64,000 nt of DNA, taken from NCBI GenBank assembly GCA_002345675.1, contig DDWL01000053.1, forward strand, positions 83,094 to 147,093, read 5' to 3'. Source of the DNA: Bacteroidales bacterium UBA2287 (GTDB lineage Bacteria; Bacteroidota; Bacteroidia; Bacteroidales; Tenuifilaceae). Below, one piece after another: positions 44,260 to 53,971 of the stretch. The notes under the pieces were generated by a model that was given only the letters and a program-made list of their open reading frames with translations, had not been told where the DNA came from and did no database searches. How positions within the stretch are numbered: position 1 is the stretch's first letter; each line of letters starts with the position of its first letter. Made by a program: the position numbers and the translations under genes.

Positions 44260-47200
44260 CTAAAATAGCGCCCTTGCCAGCATTGAGCCCGTGTGCACAT
44301 ACTTGCCCTTACCAACGTTACGGCCATGGTAACCGGCTTCAATTTCAATAACTTTCGAAACACGTTTGCGAAGCATTAGTTCCCATGTTGAATTTATACC
44401 CGGTTGAAGTCCCTTGAGCATTTCGTAAGCAACTGGCGACGATGATTCTCCTTCAAATTTATTCGATATTAGTGAATAGTTTGCCATTAGAAGGGTTTTA
44501 ACTGCTACCGAGTAGTCGACTTTTACGAACAGTTTCTTCATTGTAAGCAACTCTAATGCGCTTAGCGCTTTTTGTATGCTTTGCTCTACCCCAATTTCAA
44601 CCGAAAAGTCCGATTCTCCATTATAACGAATGGAAGCAAACGGCCCTTTTCCGTTTATTTCAAAGTTTCGGTTCGGAAAAAACTGCGACGACGACTGGGT
44701 CTGGTTTGTGTAGCCCTCAACCGTAAAAGTGTAACCAGTATAGAATTCGAACCAAACTTTTAGCCTATTTCCGCTACTTTGCTTTTGCTCAAAACCATTG
44801 GCTTGCAGCTGGCTACTTATGTTACTTGTAAATATATACTCGGCGCCTAACTTACGACTGTTGCGGTTTAGCGCTAACGAATTTCGAAACTGTTGAAGGG
44901 AGTTAACAATTAGCGTATCGTTAAGGTTTCCGGTGAACGGATTAGCATACTCAGCCAATTTTTCGAAACGATTTTTCCGTGCAACTATAAACGATGTTTG
45001 GTTCGATAGTATCGATATAACTCTTGCAAAGCCAACCTTTTCATCGAAAAACAGCGCAGGATTAATATTGCTTCGAAAGCTAAAGGAGTTGGTTTTTACC
45101 CTAACCATTTGAGTGCCCGGAAAGTTCACCCTAATGTAACGAGCCTCGTCGGAAAAGTTTGCTATTTCGAACTCGTTTAGTTCCTTTACCCCGTTGGAGT
45201 TATAGTCGTTCCAGCCATAAACACCTTGCCCAGCGGGCACTTCGACAAAGTAGTACTCGTTGGCAGGCTCGAGTCCCGAGCCTAAGTCGTACCCAACCGA
45301 AAGTTGCCAGCTCTTTTTCCAAAAGTCTTTCGAATAATCGAGACGCCCCAAAAAAGTTTCCTCCCTTTTGCCTTCGGCAATAAGCGTATCGAGTGGTTTA
45401 AATTGGTTTAAGCCAAGCGAAAGTTTAATATTTCCAGTTGTAGGTCTTTCGCTAACGGCGGTAATGGTTGCCTTTTGCGATTGCCCAAAGGGCTTACGTT
45501 CACTAATGGTAAACTGGTAATCGTTGCGAAAGTTGTAGGCAAGGGCTATTCGCTCCGAAAGTGTGTCGGGGGTTGAAATAAATGCTCCAGCCATTTGCCA
45601 CGAGTGGCTCTGTGGAAGATATTCGCCCAACAACTTTTGAATAATTCGTAAATCCTCGGCTTCCCCTTCGAGCCCAGCTTTTAGCAATCCAATTTGTCGG
45701 CTATACCTAAATTTCCCTCGTAAAAACTCCTTATTCGAAATTGTGTCGCTTGCACTTAAAAACGATGAACTGTAGACAAATGAGTTATGTTTGGTAGCAA
45801 GAATACCGCTAATTGTGGCTCTAATTCCCTCGAAGTTAGCATCGGTTCGCAGCCCTTCAACTTCAATATTGTTTCTTGTAAATTTGAGGTTTCCATACTC
45901 GAGCCAAGCCCTTCCGTACTGCTCATTTTTTCCTGTTAACGGCGAAACTATTGCCCAATCGCGCTCAAACTCAACGGGACGAATCCTGTCGACATACCTA
46001 AAACCATGTGTTGAATAAAGAAAATTGCCACCAATCCGAAGCATTTTAAGCGAATCGATTAGCGGTAACCTATGGGTAACCGACCCCATAACCAGCTGCC
46101 CAGTATTGTCGTGCGAATCGAGTTCGGAGAAGGTGTTAAGGTCGTTGTTGCTAATGGCAGCGTTTACGCTAAAATCGGAGCCCACACCCCAATTCTTCGA
46201 AATTCCTGCGGTTAGCATTTGCTGCTTTCGTGGAGCAACAAGCCGCTTAATGGGTTCGAACGAACCTTGAGAAATCCCGTTTACTGGGGCGACCCAGCGG
46301 TAAGTTCGTCCATTTGCCGAGGCAAAGTTGGGAATATAATTGCCCTTCCCCTGTCCCATGCTGGTAAAAACAACACGATAGCTAGCGGTTTGTGGGTTGG
46401 TTGAGTGACGATAAATGGTGTAAAGAATTCCGCTGCTTAGCGTATCGATTTTTTCGTAAAGAGGAACCTCGGGATTAAACTCAACCGAGTCGATTTGAGG
46501 TGTATAGGCAAGCGATAAGTTATCGCCAATGCCAGCAAGAAGTTGCTTTTGCTCGTCGGACAATTGCTGGTCGAATGGCTGATTTTTGGCATCGCTCTCC
46601 GAAAAGGCCGAAACATTCCACTGCCAACTTTTTTTTCGTTCAGCAACACTTGCATAGGTTACAAAGCGAGCGTAACTTCGCTCCGAGTACTCGAACTCCA
46701 CAACAATTCGGCTAAAACGGGTTATTAGCATTAGCGGAGTAAAAGTTAACTCGGCTGTATTATAGTCGATAGTGTACTGATTTTCTTCGCCTCGTTGCAT
46801 TAAAATACCGTCGACAAACACCCTTTCCGAACCCGAAAGTATAATAATGTAAGACTCGTTATTTGCGCCCGAAAGGCGATAAGGACCCTGATTTCCGTCG
46901 CTTCCGGTGATGCTCGACCGTGCAAATTTTCCCTTTGGAACCGATGCGGCAACCTCAACGGAAATGGTATCGGTTTTTGAAGTGTTAATTTTTGTTTGGT
47001 AGGCTATACCCTGCACATTTCGCTTAAAGCGAAGCGGAGAATTTACGTTTCCCTTAGTTAGGTCGATATCGCCTGCCATTACTGCAAAAGTGGGATTGAA
47101 AACCTTTAAAAATATTCGGTCGAACTCTTGAATTTTTGCTGTATTTCCCTGCGGTTGCAGCGGTATATCGCGATCCGAAATGGCTCCTTCGATGAATAAA

Positions 47201-47718
47201 TTTGGAGCAAGTTCGCCGCTAAGCTGAATGTTCATTCCCGAGCGAACCGATAAATCCTGATTATTTCCAAAGTTTATTCCCCGGCTAAATGAACCCCTCG
47301 ACTTAATACCTTCGCTAAAAATGGTGTTCTCATCCTGATTGTCGAATAATTCTACTCCATTGCGGTCCATTAGGCTGTCGGGCGAAAGGCTTTCGCGATA
47401 ATTGCGCTTAAAGTAATTCTTTTCAAACAGAATTGGGAAAACGCGATACTCGAGCCAAATTGAATCGGGAAGCCCATTTTGCGAAGCATTAAAGTAAACC
47501 CATGCGCTGCCATAGTTTACTCGAATTAGGTTCGGGTCAACAGTATTTCCCTTTTTATCGAAAATCCTAACCGAATTGGGAATAATGCTAAGCGTGTCGA
47601 CTTGAACCGAATCGGGGGTTACAGCAATCAGCCTTTTGCGCAAATTATTTCCAGGCTGTGCATTTGTTGCACACACAGCAAAAATAAGTATAGGAAATAG
47701 TAAGCTAAGCCTTTTCAA
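44260..47718 (-). CDS. Large outer membrane protein of unknown function, 1152 residues
   Basis: No named family is recognised. A signal peptide (LSLLFPILIFAVCATNA, then Q) is followed by about 180 residues of beta-rich soluble domain (SVRIFDKKGNTVDPNLIRVN; AWVYFNASQNGLPDSIWLEY). The rest has alternating hydrophobic strands with aromatic girdle residues ending in Phe (the final residues are LARALF), typical of an outer membrane beta barrel. A conserved-looking motif is YTIDYNTAELTFTPLMLITR, then SRIVVEFEYSERSY; a similar IDY..xxITF motif is, as I recall, repeated in the type IX translocon SprA. There is no TonB box or plug domain. It lies upstream of porW in the same direction, so a role in secretion or envelope assembly is worth testing. 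Confidence 0.72.
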   Translation of the reverse strand: MKRLSLLFPILIFAVCATNAQPGNNLRKRLIAVTPDSVQVDTLSIIPNSVRIFDKKGNTVDPNLIRVNYGSAWVYFNASQNGLPDSIWLEYRVFPILFEKNYFKRNYRESLSPDSLMDRNGVELFDNQDENTIFSEGIKSRGSFSRGINFGNNQDLSVRSGMNIQLSGELAPNLFIEGAISDRDIPLQPQGNTAKIQEFDRIFLKVFNPTFAVMAGDIDLTKGNVNSPLRFKRNVQGIAYQTKINTSKTDTISVEVAASVPKGKFARSSITGSDGNQGPYRLSGANNESYIIILSGSERVFVDGILMQRGEENQYTIDYNTAELTFTPLMLITRFSRIVVEFEYSERSYARFVTYASVAERKKSWQWNVSAFSESDAKNQPFDQQLSDEQKQLLAGIGDNLSLAYTPQIDSVEFNPEVPLYEKIDTLSSGILYTIYRHSTNPQTASYRVVFTSMGQGKGNYIPNFASANGRTYRWVAPVNGISQGSFEPIKRLVAPRKQQMLTAGISKNWGVGSDFSVNAAISNNDLNTFSELDSHDNTGQLVMGSVTHRLPLIDSLKMLRIGGNFLYSTHGFRYVDRIRPVEFERDWAIVSPLTGKNEQYGRAWLEYGNLKFTRNNIEVEGLRTDANFEGIRATISGILATKHNSFVYSSSFLSASDTISNKEFLRGKFRYSRQIGLLKAGLEGEAEDLRIIQKLLGEYLPQSHSWQMAGAFISTPDTLSERIALAYNFRNDYQFTISERKPFGQSQKATITAVSERPTTGNIKLSLGLNQFKPLDTLIAEGKREETFLGRLDYSKDFWKKSWQLSVGYDLGSGLEPANEYYFVEVPAGQGVYGWNDYNSNGVKELNEFEIANFSDEARYIRVNFPGTQMVRVKTNSFSFRSNINPALFFDEKVGFARVISILSNQTSFIVARKNRFEKLAEYANPFTGNLNDTLIVNSLQQFRNSLALNRNSRKLGAEYIFTSNISSQLQANGFEQKQSSGNRLKVWFEFYTGYTFTVEGYTNQTQSSSQFFPNRNFEINGKGPFASIRYNGESDFSVEIGVEQSIQKALSALELLTMKKLFVKVDYSVAVKTLLMANYSLISNKFEGESSSPVAYEMLKGLQPGINSTWELMLRKRVSKVIEIEAGYHGRNVGKGKYVHTGSMLARALF

Positions 47719-48477
47719 AAAATTGGGTAGTTGATTTCGTATGCTAATTAACGAATAATTAACAAAATTAGCATGTTGAGTTTTAACACAAAGGGTTTAT
47801 TCGAATTTGCGTGTAGCGCCTTCGCATTCAAAAGTCCACAGATTACACAGATTTTATGGAACACAGATGACGCAGATTGAACGCCTGCCTGTCGGCAGAC
47901 AGGGATTTTCACGAATCTAAATAAGTCCACAACCGAGCGTTTTTTGCGAGCTCTCCGAAGGAAAATTAACACAAATTTTTAAATATTTCTCTGTGTAACT
48001 CTGCCCCGATAACTACTGGGGCTCCGTGCCTCTGTGTTGTCTTTTTTTGCATCGTAGCGTCTTTGCGTTTAAATATTTTTTTGTGTTGCTCCGTATCTCT
48101 GTGTCTCCGTGGTTTCTTTTAATGTCTTAGTGCCTTCGCGTTTAAAAATTAACCACATTGGCACATTAGGGTTTTATGTTCTATTTTACAAAATGATTGT
48201 TTTTATAAGATACGAATTTACAAGAATGACGCTAACTGTTATTGAACTCCGATAGTTTCCCGATAACTATCGGGAGGGGCACAGAGGCTTGGTATCTTGC
48301 GTTACTGCAAAATCAACAAACAAGATTAAAACTTATTCAAAGAAAACCATGTCTTTTGGTGATTGTATTAATTAAAAACCTCTTCTTCTTTCAAACTTCA
48401 ATAAGAAATAAAAAGCATATTTTTCGAAAATTTATTCCTCCTCCTATTTTCCATTCGCAATCTCTTTTTAAAACACG
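47719..48477. repeat. Repeat-rich intergenic region before speA
   Basis: About 760 bases without a credible gene. It holds decayed dispersed words (CACAGATTACACAGATT, ACACAGATGACGCAGATT near 47835-47878; CTCTGTGT and TCTTTGCGTTTAAAT near 47987-48125) and several hairpins. These are CCTGTC-GGCA-GACAGG (47888-47903), GCCCC...GGGGC (48003-48022) and TCCCGATA-AC-TATCGGGA (48258-48275). The pattern is that of accumulated non-coding repeat fragments. Open frames here (for example 48242-48505) show no protein features. Confidence 0.6.
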
Positions 48478-48485
48478 TATATTTG
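48478..48485 (+). promoter_or_regulatory. Candidate -7 box of speA
   Basis: TATATTTG fits TAnnTTTG exactly and lies 82 bases before the speA ATG. A -33 TTTG is not seen at the normal distance. Confidence 0.4.
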
Positions 48486-48566
48486 CATTCTTGCAAAATC
48501 TGTAAGCGGCTGCAAATTGCTGTCGGTCTTTTATTTAAGTTTAACTTTTAAGAAACTCTACGAACA

Positions 48567-50459
48567 ATGAGAAAATGGCGCATTGAAGATTCGGCCGAAC
48601 TTTACAACATTAAGGGCTGGGGCATTAATTACTTTTCACTAAACGACAAGGGAAACGTACAAGTTACCCCACGAAAAGATGGTGTTGCCATTGACCTTAA
48701 AGATTTAGTTGACGAACTTCAGCTTCGTGATGTTTCAACCCCAATGCTTCTTCGTTTTCCCGATATTTTGGACAGCCGAATTGAAAAAATGTCGAGTTGT
48801 TTCGACGTTGCAGCCAAGGAGTACAACTACAAAGGGCAAAATTACGTTGTTTACCCCATTAAAGTTAACCAAATGCGCCCCGTGGTTGAAGAAATTGTTA
48901 GCCATGGTAAAAAGTTTAACATTGGCCTCGAAGCCGGTTCGAAACCCGAACTTCACGCAGTTATTGCCATTAACACCGATAACGATTCGATTATAGTTTG
49001 TAACGGTTACAAGGATGAGGACTATATTGAGCTAGCCCTTTTAGCTCAAAAAATGGGCAGTAGAATATACTTAGTAGTTGAAAAGTTAAATGAGCTAAAG
49101 CTTATAACCAAAATATCGAAACGACTTAGAGTAAAGCCAAACATTGGAATTCGCGTTAAGTTAGCCAGTTCGGGAAGCGGAAAATGGGAAGATTCGGGTG
49201 GCGATGTTAGCAAATTTGGGCTAACCTCGAGCGAACTTCTTGATGCCTTGGACTACATGGAAAAGAATAAGATGGTCGATTGCCTTAAGCTTGTTCACTT
49301 TCATGTTGGCAGTCAGGTTACTAAAATTCGCCGAATTAAAATTGCGCTTCGCGAGGCTTCACAATTCTACGTGCAGCTTTGCAAAATGGGTTTTAACTTG
49401 GAGTTTGTCGATATTGGAGGAGGCCTTGGAGTTGATTACGACGGAACCCGTTCGGCCGACAGCGGTAGCAGCGTAAACTATAGCATACAGGAATACGTTA
49501 ACGACGCCGTTTCGTCAATTGTTGATGCCTCCGATAAGAACAATTTACCGCATCCAAATATTATAACCGAGTCGGGGCGCTCGTTAACAGCACACCACTC
49601 GGTACTTGTTATTGAAGTACTCGAAACAACTACGCTTCCTACTTTTGGCGAAGACGAAGAGGTAACAGAAAACGACCATGAGTTAGTTCGTGAACTTTAC
49701 TCGCTTTGGGATACTCTAAACCAGTCGCGAATGCTCGAAACATGGCACGATGCGCAGCAAATTCGAGAAGAAGCACTCGACCGTTTTAGCTTAGGGATGC
49801 TCGACCTAAAAACCCGAGCCCAAGTGGAGCGCCTATTCTGGAGCATTTCGAAGGAACTTCACGGCATGACCGGCGAAATGAAGCACGTTCCCGACGAGTT
49901 GCGCCTTCTTCCAAAATTGCTATCGGATAAGTACTTCTGCAACTTTTCGCTATTTCAGTCGCTTCCCGATGCATGGGCTATTGACCAAATATTTCCCATT
50001 ATTCCGCTACAACGCCACGACGAAAAGCCCGAACGTTCGGCTACCATTCAGGATATTACCTGCGACTCCGACGGAAAAATCGATAACTTTATTTCGACCC
50101 GCAACTTCTCATACTATCTCCCCGTTCACTCCCCAAAACCTCGTGAGCCTTACTACATAGGCGTTTTCTTGGTTGGAGCATATCAGGAAATTTTGGGCGA
50201 CCTTCACAATCTGTTTGGCGATACCAATGCGGTTCACGTTTCGGTCGATAAAAATGGCTACTCCATCGACCAAATTATCGATGGCGAGTCGGTTGCCGAA
50301 GTTTTGGAGTACGTTCAGTACAACCCCAAAAAACTTGTAAGAACCGTTGAAACATGGGTAACCGCCTCGGTTAAAAATGGGATAATAACTACCGAGGAGG
50401 GAAAAGAGTTTTTGGCAAACTACCGTTCGGGATTATACGGGTACACTTATTTGGAGTAA
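48567..50459 (+). CDS. speA: Biosynthetic arginine decarboxylase
   Basis: It converts arginine to agmatine, the first step of the agmatine route to putrescine and spermidine. At 630 residues it is the large fold-III, alanine-racemase-like PLP enzyme. The PLP lysine is in YPIKVNQMRPVVEEI. Other motifs are NIGLEAGSKPEL, LVHFHVGSQVTKI and FVDIGGGLGVDYDGTRS (glycine loop for the phosphate). The dimer-partner region has GVFLVGAYQEILGDLHNLFG and a regulatory insertion follows the barrel. The length is normal. It is monocistronic, preceded by a repeat-rich gap and followed by a terminator. Confidence 0.96.
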   Translation: MRKWRIEDSAELYNIKGWGINYFSLNDKGNVQVTPRKDGVAIDLKDLVDELQLRDVSTPMLLRFPDILDSRIEKMSSCFDVAAKEYNYKGQNYVVYPIKVNQMRPVVEEIVSHGKKFNIGLEAGSKPELHAVIAINTDNDSIIVCNGYKDEDYIELALLAQKMGSRIYLVVEKLNELKLITKISKRLRVKPNIGIRVKLASSGSGKWEDSGGDVSKFGLTSSELLDALDYMEKNKMVDCLKLVHFHVGSQVTKIRRIKIALREASQFYVQLCKMGFNLEFVDIGGGLGVDYDGTRSADSGSSVNYSIQEYVNDAVSSIVDASDKNNLPHPNIITESGRSLTAHHSVLVIEVLETTTLPTFGEDEEVTENDHELVRELYSLWDTLNQSRMLETWHDAQQIREEALDRFSLGMLDLKTRAQVERLFWSISKELHGMTGEMKHVPDELRLLPKLLSDKYFCNFSLFQSLPDAWAIDQIFPIIPLQRHDEKPERSATIQDITCDSDGKIDNFISTRNFSYYLPVHSPKPREPYYIGVFLVGAYQEILGDLHNLFGDTNAVHVSVDKNGYSIDQIIDGESVAEVLEYVQYNPKKLVRTVETWVTASVKNGIITTEEGKEFLANYRSGLYGYTYLE

Positions 50460-50490
50460 TCGGCTCTCATGTAGGCTTTTACAACAGAAC

Positions 50491-50527
50491 AAAAGCCCTG
50501 TGAATTCTACTTCACGGGGCTTTTTTA
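50491..50527. terminator. Terminator between speA and nfu
   Basis: AAAAGCCCTGTGAA (50491-50504) pairs with TTCACGGGGCTTTT (50511-50524), with one G-T pair, a six-base loop and a T run. It serves both convergent genes. Confidence 0.88.
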
Positions 50528-50545
50528 TTAATGGCTTTGCAGTTT

Positions 50546-50797
50546 TTACATATTCAAGTTAACCGCAACAACCTCTTTAATTTCGGGAACATCGCGTTTT
50601 ACTGCTTGCTCAACGCCATTTTTAAGGGTCATAATGCTGTAAGGGCAGCTGCCGCAGGCGCCTAAAAGCTTAACTTTAACAATAAAATCGTCGGTAACCT
50701 CAACAAGCGAAATATCGCCTCCGTCGTTTTGCAGGTAAGGGCGAATGGTTTCAATCGATGCAGCGACACCTTGTGTAATTTCCTCTTTGCTCTTCAT
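50546..50797 (-). CDS. NifU-like C-terminal domain protein (Fe-S carrier)
   Basis: This 83-residue Nfu domain protein carries the cluster-binding CxxC (Cys48, Cys51 in LLGACGSCPYSIMTLKNGVE) and the family start IRPYLQNDGGDISLVEV. It would hold a 4Fe-4S cluster at a dimer interface and pass it to apo-proteins. It lies 53 bases downstream of an Mrp-family ATPase, another Fe-S carrier, and is likely co-transcribed, so the two probably act together in cluster delivery. Confidence 0.93.
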   Translation of the reverse strand: MKSKEEITQGVAASIETIRPYLQNDGGDISLVEVTDDFIVKVKLLGACGSCPYSIMTLKNGVEQAVKRDVPEIKEVVAVNLNM

Positions 50798-50850
50798 TTT
50801 TTCAAATATTACGTATTACAAATTATTGATTAACTATATTTTAGCTGATA

Positions 50851-51957
50851 CTACTTCTTACTAATTTCAACCTTTTGGGTTGGTGCTAATTTATTCCTTT
50901 TTTCAAGTTCAACAATAAAATTATTGGCAAGATTAGCAAAAACCTGCGACATGGCACTATTTCCCGATGCAGCAGGTACTCCATTGTCGCCTCCTTCGCG
51001 AATCCCCATTACTATTGGCACCTGAGCCAGCAATGGAATTCTCATTCGTTCGGCCAACTTTTTGCAACCATCCTTACCAAAAATGTAGTACTTGTTATCG
51101 GGCAGTTCTTCAGGTGTAAACCAAGCCATGTTTTCTACAAGTCCTAAAACGGGAACATTTATACTTTTACCTGTAAACATGCTAATTCCCTTTATGGCAT
51201 CGGCAAGTGCAACGTCTTGGGGGGTGCTAACAATTACAACTCCATTAATCGAAAGTTCCTGAACAAGGGTAAGATGAATGTCGCTGGTGCCTGGAGGCAT
51301 GTCGATAAAAAGGAAGTCGAGTTCGCCCCATGCTCCCTGGTGAATAAGCTGCTTAAGTGCGTTTGTGGCCATTGGCCCTCGCCAAACAAGCGCATCGGTA
51401 GCGCTAACAAAGTAACCAATTGAAAGGTGCTTAACACCAAACTGCTCAATGGGTTCAATAAGCTCAAGGTCACCCTCCTTAATCATTGTAGGATGCGATT
51501 GCTCGGCGCCAAACATTTTTGGTATTGAAGGGCCGAAAATGTCGGCATCGATAAGCCCAACCTTAAAACCCTTTTGTGTCATAGCCACTGCAAGGTTTAC
51601 GGCAATGGTCGATTTTCCAACGCCGCCTTTTCCCGAGGCTATACCTACAATATTTTTTACCCTACTTACCGATGCCCTCGTTTTGTAAGGCGACTCTTTT
51701 GCTTGGGCAACGGGAGCCTGAACGGTAACTTTAATAACAATATCGTGCCCAAACTGGTTTGCAATTGCCTTTTCTAAGGCTTTACGAAGCGACGAAGCAA
51801 ACGGGTCGTTTGGCTTTACTAATTTTAGTGTTAACACCACATTTGAAGTAGAAACAACAATGTCGGTAACCATTCCCAGCGAAACAATGTCGGTTCCATA
51901 CTCTGGATGTTTTATCGACCTTGCAAGAGCAATAATATCTTCTGATTGTATTTCCAT
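50851..51957 (-). CDS. mrp: Mrp/ApbC-family P-loop ATPase, Fe-S cluster carrier
   Basis: The N-terminal 80 residues are a MIP18-like (DUF59) domain. The rest is an Mrp ATPase with the deviant Walker A GIASGKGGVGKSTIAVNLA (about 105-123), KVGLIDADIFGPSIP, and FIDMPPGTSDIHLTLVQ. The CPxC cluster motif of E. coli-type Mrp is replaced by NMAWFTPEELPDNKYYIFG, as I recall for Bacteroidota members. How the cluster is held is therefore not evident from the sequence. It is followed by the nfu gene. Confidence 0.92.
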   Translation of the reverse strand: MEIQSEDIIALARSIKHPEYGTDIVSLGMVTDIVVSTSNVVLTLKLVKPNDPFASSLRKALEKAIANQFGHDIVIKVTVQAPVAQAKESPYKTRASVSRVKNIVGIASGKGGVGKSTIAVNLAVAMTQKGFKVGLIDADIFGPSIPKMFGAEQSHPTMIKEGDLELIEPIEQFGVKHLSIGYFVSATDALVWRGPMATNALKQLIHQGAWGELDFLFIDMPPGTSDIHLTLVQELSINGVVIVSTPQDVALADAIKGISMFTGKSINVPVLGLVENMAWFTPEELPDNKYYIFGKDGCKKLAERMRIPLLAQVPIVMGIREGGDNGVPAASGNSAMSQVFANLANNFIVELEKRNKLAPTQKVEISKK

Positions 51958-51975
51958 GCTATTTTATTGAAGTGC

Positions 51976-51983
51976 CAAATTTA
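51976..51983 (-). promoter_or_regulatory. Candidate -7 box of mrp-nfu
   Basis: On the minus strand TAAATTTG fits TAnnTTTG, 19 bases before the mrp start. The -33 region is poor. Confidence 0.35.
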
Positions 51984-52429
51984 AAGATTCTTTTTCTTCA
52001 TTAACAGGTTAACGCGCAATAAGTTTAATGTGATTGTAATGCACTGTAAAATAGGCGATATTTTAAATGAATACATTATTATTAACCTAAGTTCGATATA
52101 AGGCAAATATCATAATGCTGCTAAATAAGAGAGTAAGAGGTTTTTTGAAGGAGATGTTATGGTTACTAAGGTTGAGAATAACATAATAAGAGGAGTTTTT
52201 GTTGATTTTAAGCCCAATAAATTTCAATTGCTTCGTGGCTAAATTGTCTTAGGACTTATATGATGCTAAGAATCAGATGTAAAATAGAAGTTATAATTAA
52301 TCAGGGCTTGCCTCCTGCAAGCAGATCCGCAAAATGTTTCAGTTTGCAACGCGATTTCAACTGAGCGTCCCGATTCCCGATAACTATAGGAATATCGGGA
52401 AGTGAACTCGGCGGCACTAAAATACAACC
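51984..52429. other. Intergenic region with two hairpins
   Basis: No convincing gene. GCTTGC-CTCCT-GCAAGC (52306-52322) and TTCCCGATA...TATCGGGAA (52374-52401) are inverted repeats; the second matches the hairpin family at 48258. A 27-codon frame at 52159-52242 (GGAG six bases before its ATG) has no supporting features. Confidence 0.5.
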
Positions 52430-53950
52430 CTATATCTTCTCTAAAATTTCGTCGTTCATTTTCATTTTTACAATAAGCGACATTGCATTAAAGTTAAATA
52501 CACTCATAAACTCGCTGCGATAATCAACCGGTGTTTTCTTGGCAATTTTCATAATTTCAACACAAAAACGAATATCAACAAGTACAAAAAACATAAGCAT
52601 TATGTTTAGGTAGCCTGCAACCTGACTTACGGTGTACTTGCTATTGTTATAGTTACAAACATCGCATAATTTAAACGATTTGCCTATCTCATCTCTGGCT
52701 TCTCGTAAGCTAAATGTGCCTATTAAATCCTTTAAATATAGAATTTTGTTGTCGGTTGATGGGAATTTTTGGAATTGTTTCTCCGAAAAATAAAGTGCTT
52801 CCTTCGTGTCGTTTAATCTATAGCAAATTTCATCGACCAATTCGAAAAAGTACTCTGTTTTAAATTCCTCGGGCAAATTTTTTAATTGCTTTAATACTCT
52901 TCGCACCTTACTAATCTTTTCCTTTTCTATTAATAAAAATGCCTCGTCGATTAATTTTTGAGCTTCGGAATTTAAGTTAACGTCCTTGTTGCTATCAGGG
53001 TCAGAATCGATGGTGATATTCTGATTCCAAACATCTAATTCGATTACTTGTTGTTGGGTTAAAGGCTCCTTCTCCAATATTATATTGTATATTTTATATA
53101 AATAATCGTCAGCAACCGGCTTTTCGTTCAGTTGGTATGGATGTTCTGCAAAATCGTTTAAAATAGCGTTTACCTCATCTACTTTATCTTTACGCTTTTT
53201 GTTTACGAATTTTAATAATTTCGAAGTAATTTTTTCATGGGAAAGGGGGTGACTAAGAAATCCATGGATTTTTTTTGCCATGTCATCGTCCTTGCTAAAA
53301 TCGAAGAGCTCTTTAGAACTTTCGGGATCAGTAAGCTCCCATTCAATATTTCCTTCCCCCTCATAATCGTCATCGTCATCGCCATCTAAAGGGTTGCCTT
53401 CATTATCGCAAAAAACAACATGATACCCATCTCTCCCTAACTTCCGCTGGAGCATGGTAATTATTTGTGTGTTAGGTTGGTTTGGCGAACAAAGAATAAC
53501 TGGTCGCCCGTCGTTCGAATCTCCTAAGGGTATATCAATAACCTCTATGCTGTCGTCATCTTCCTGAAAAAAGTGCTTTACAATTGCAAAATCTTTGTGT
53601 GGCATAATGCCAATATCCTGAGCAAAGGCAACTCCTTCGTAAACTATATTATGCACCAATGCATAGTCGACACTTATTACTCTTGCGTTTTCATCCTCGT
53701 ACTCCATAAAGCGTTTCTTAAAATCTTCATACTCAAATGGAGAGAGGTTAAATTGAAAAGCACAATCGCTAACTCCTGCGCAAAGTAGGTCGACGAGCAT
53801 AAATCCTACGCAAAAGTTTCCTGCCTTCATTTTACGGGAAATAAAAATATTTGCAAGTTGGGAGTCTTTCCAATTGCTGTTTATGAAGCACTCGTGCACA
53901 GGAAGCGCCCTACAGTTGGTAACTATGTATTTTTTTGCCGATTTGTCCAT
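52430..53950 (-). CDS. Uncharacterised cytoplasmic protein, 506 residues
   Basis: No known family is recognised and no signal peptide is present. The N-terminal 90 residues look like a conserved module: ARALPVHECFINSNWKDS (written RALPVHECFINSNW here), ANIFISRKMKAGNFCVGFML, and VDLLCAGVSDCAFQFN. A middle part (about 130-210) ends in a strongly acidic stretch (DGDDDDDYEGEG). Residues 320-506 look helical and repeat-like (LIDEAFLLIEKEKISKVRRV and later), similar to TPR-type solenoids. It ends an operon of envelope genes, 21 bases after rlpA. There is no evidence that it is itself an envelope protein. It could be a protein-binding scaffold; this is a guess. Confidence 0.7.
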   Translation of the reverse strand: MDKSAKKYIVTNCRALPVHECFINSNWKDSQLANIFISRKMKAGNFCVGFMLVDLLCAGVSDCAFQFNLSPFEYEDFKKRFMEYEDENARVISVDYALVHNIVYEGVAFAQDIGIMPHKDFAIVKHFFQEDDDSIEVIDIPLGDSNDGRPVILCSPNQPNTQIITMLQRKLGRDGYHVVFCDNEGNPLDGDDDDDYEGEGNIEWELTDPESSKELFDFSKDDDMAKKIHGFLSHPLSHEKITSKLLKFVNKKRKDKVDEVNAILNDFAEHPYQLNEKPVADDYLYKIYNIILEKEPLTQQQVIELDVWNQNITIDSDPDSNKDVNLNSEAQKLIDEAFLLIEKEKISKVRRVLKQLKNLPEEFKTEYFFELVDEICYRLNDTKEALYFSEKQFQKFPSTDNKILYLKDLIGTFSLREARDEIGKSFKLCDVCNYNNSKYTVSQVAGYLNIMLMFFVLVDIRFCVEIMKIAKKTPVDYRSEFMSVFNFNAMSLIVKMKMNDEILEKI

Positions 53951-53971
53951 TCTAATTTATTCTTAAAATAA

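Noticed and set aside
47748..47972. Minus-strand frame of 74 residues
   Set aside because: Made of dispersed repeat words in an intergenic tract.
48242..48505. Plus-strand frame of 87 residues before speA
   Set aside because: Begins in a palindromic repeat and crosses the likely speA promoter; no domain.
52159..52242. 27-codon frame with GGAG upstream
   Set aside because: Too short to support; Bacteroidota rarely rely on such a site, and no conservation can be checked here.
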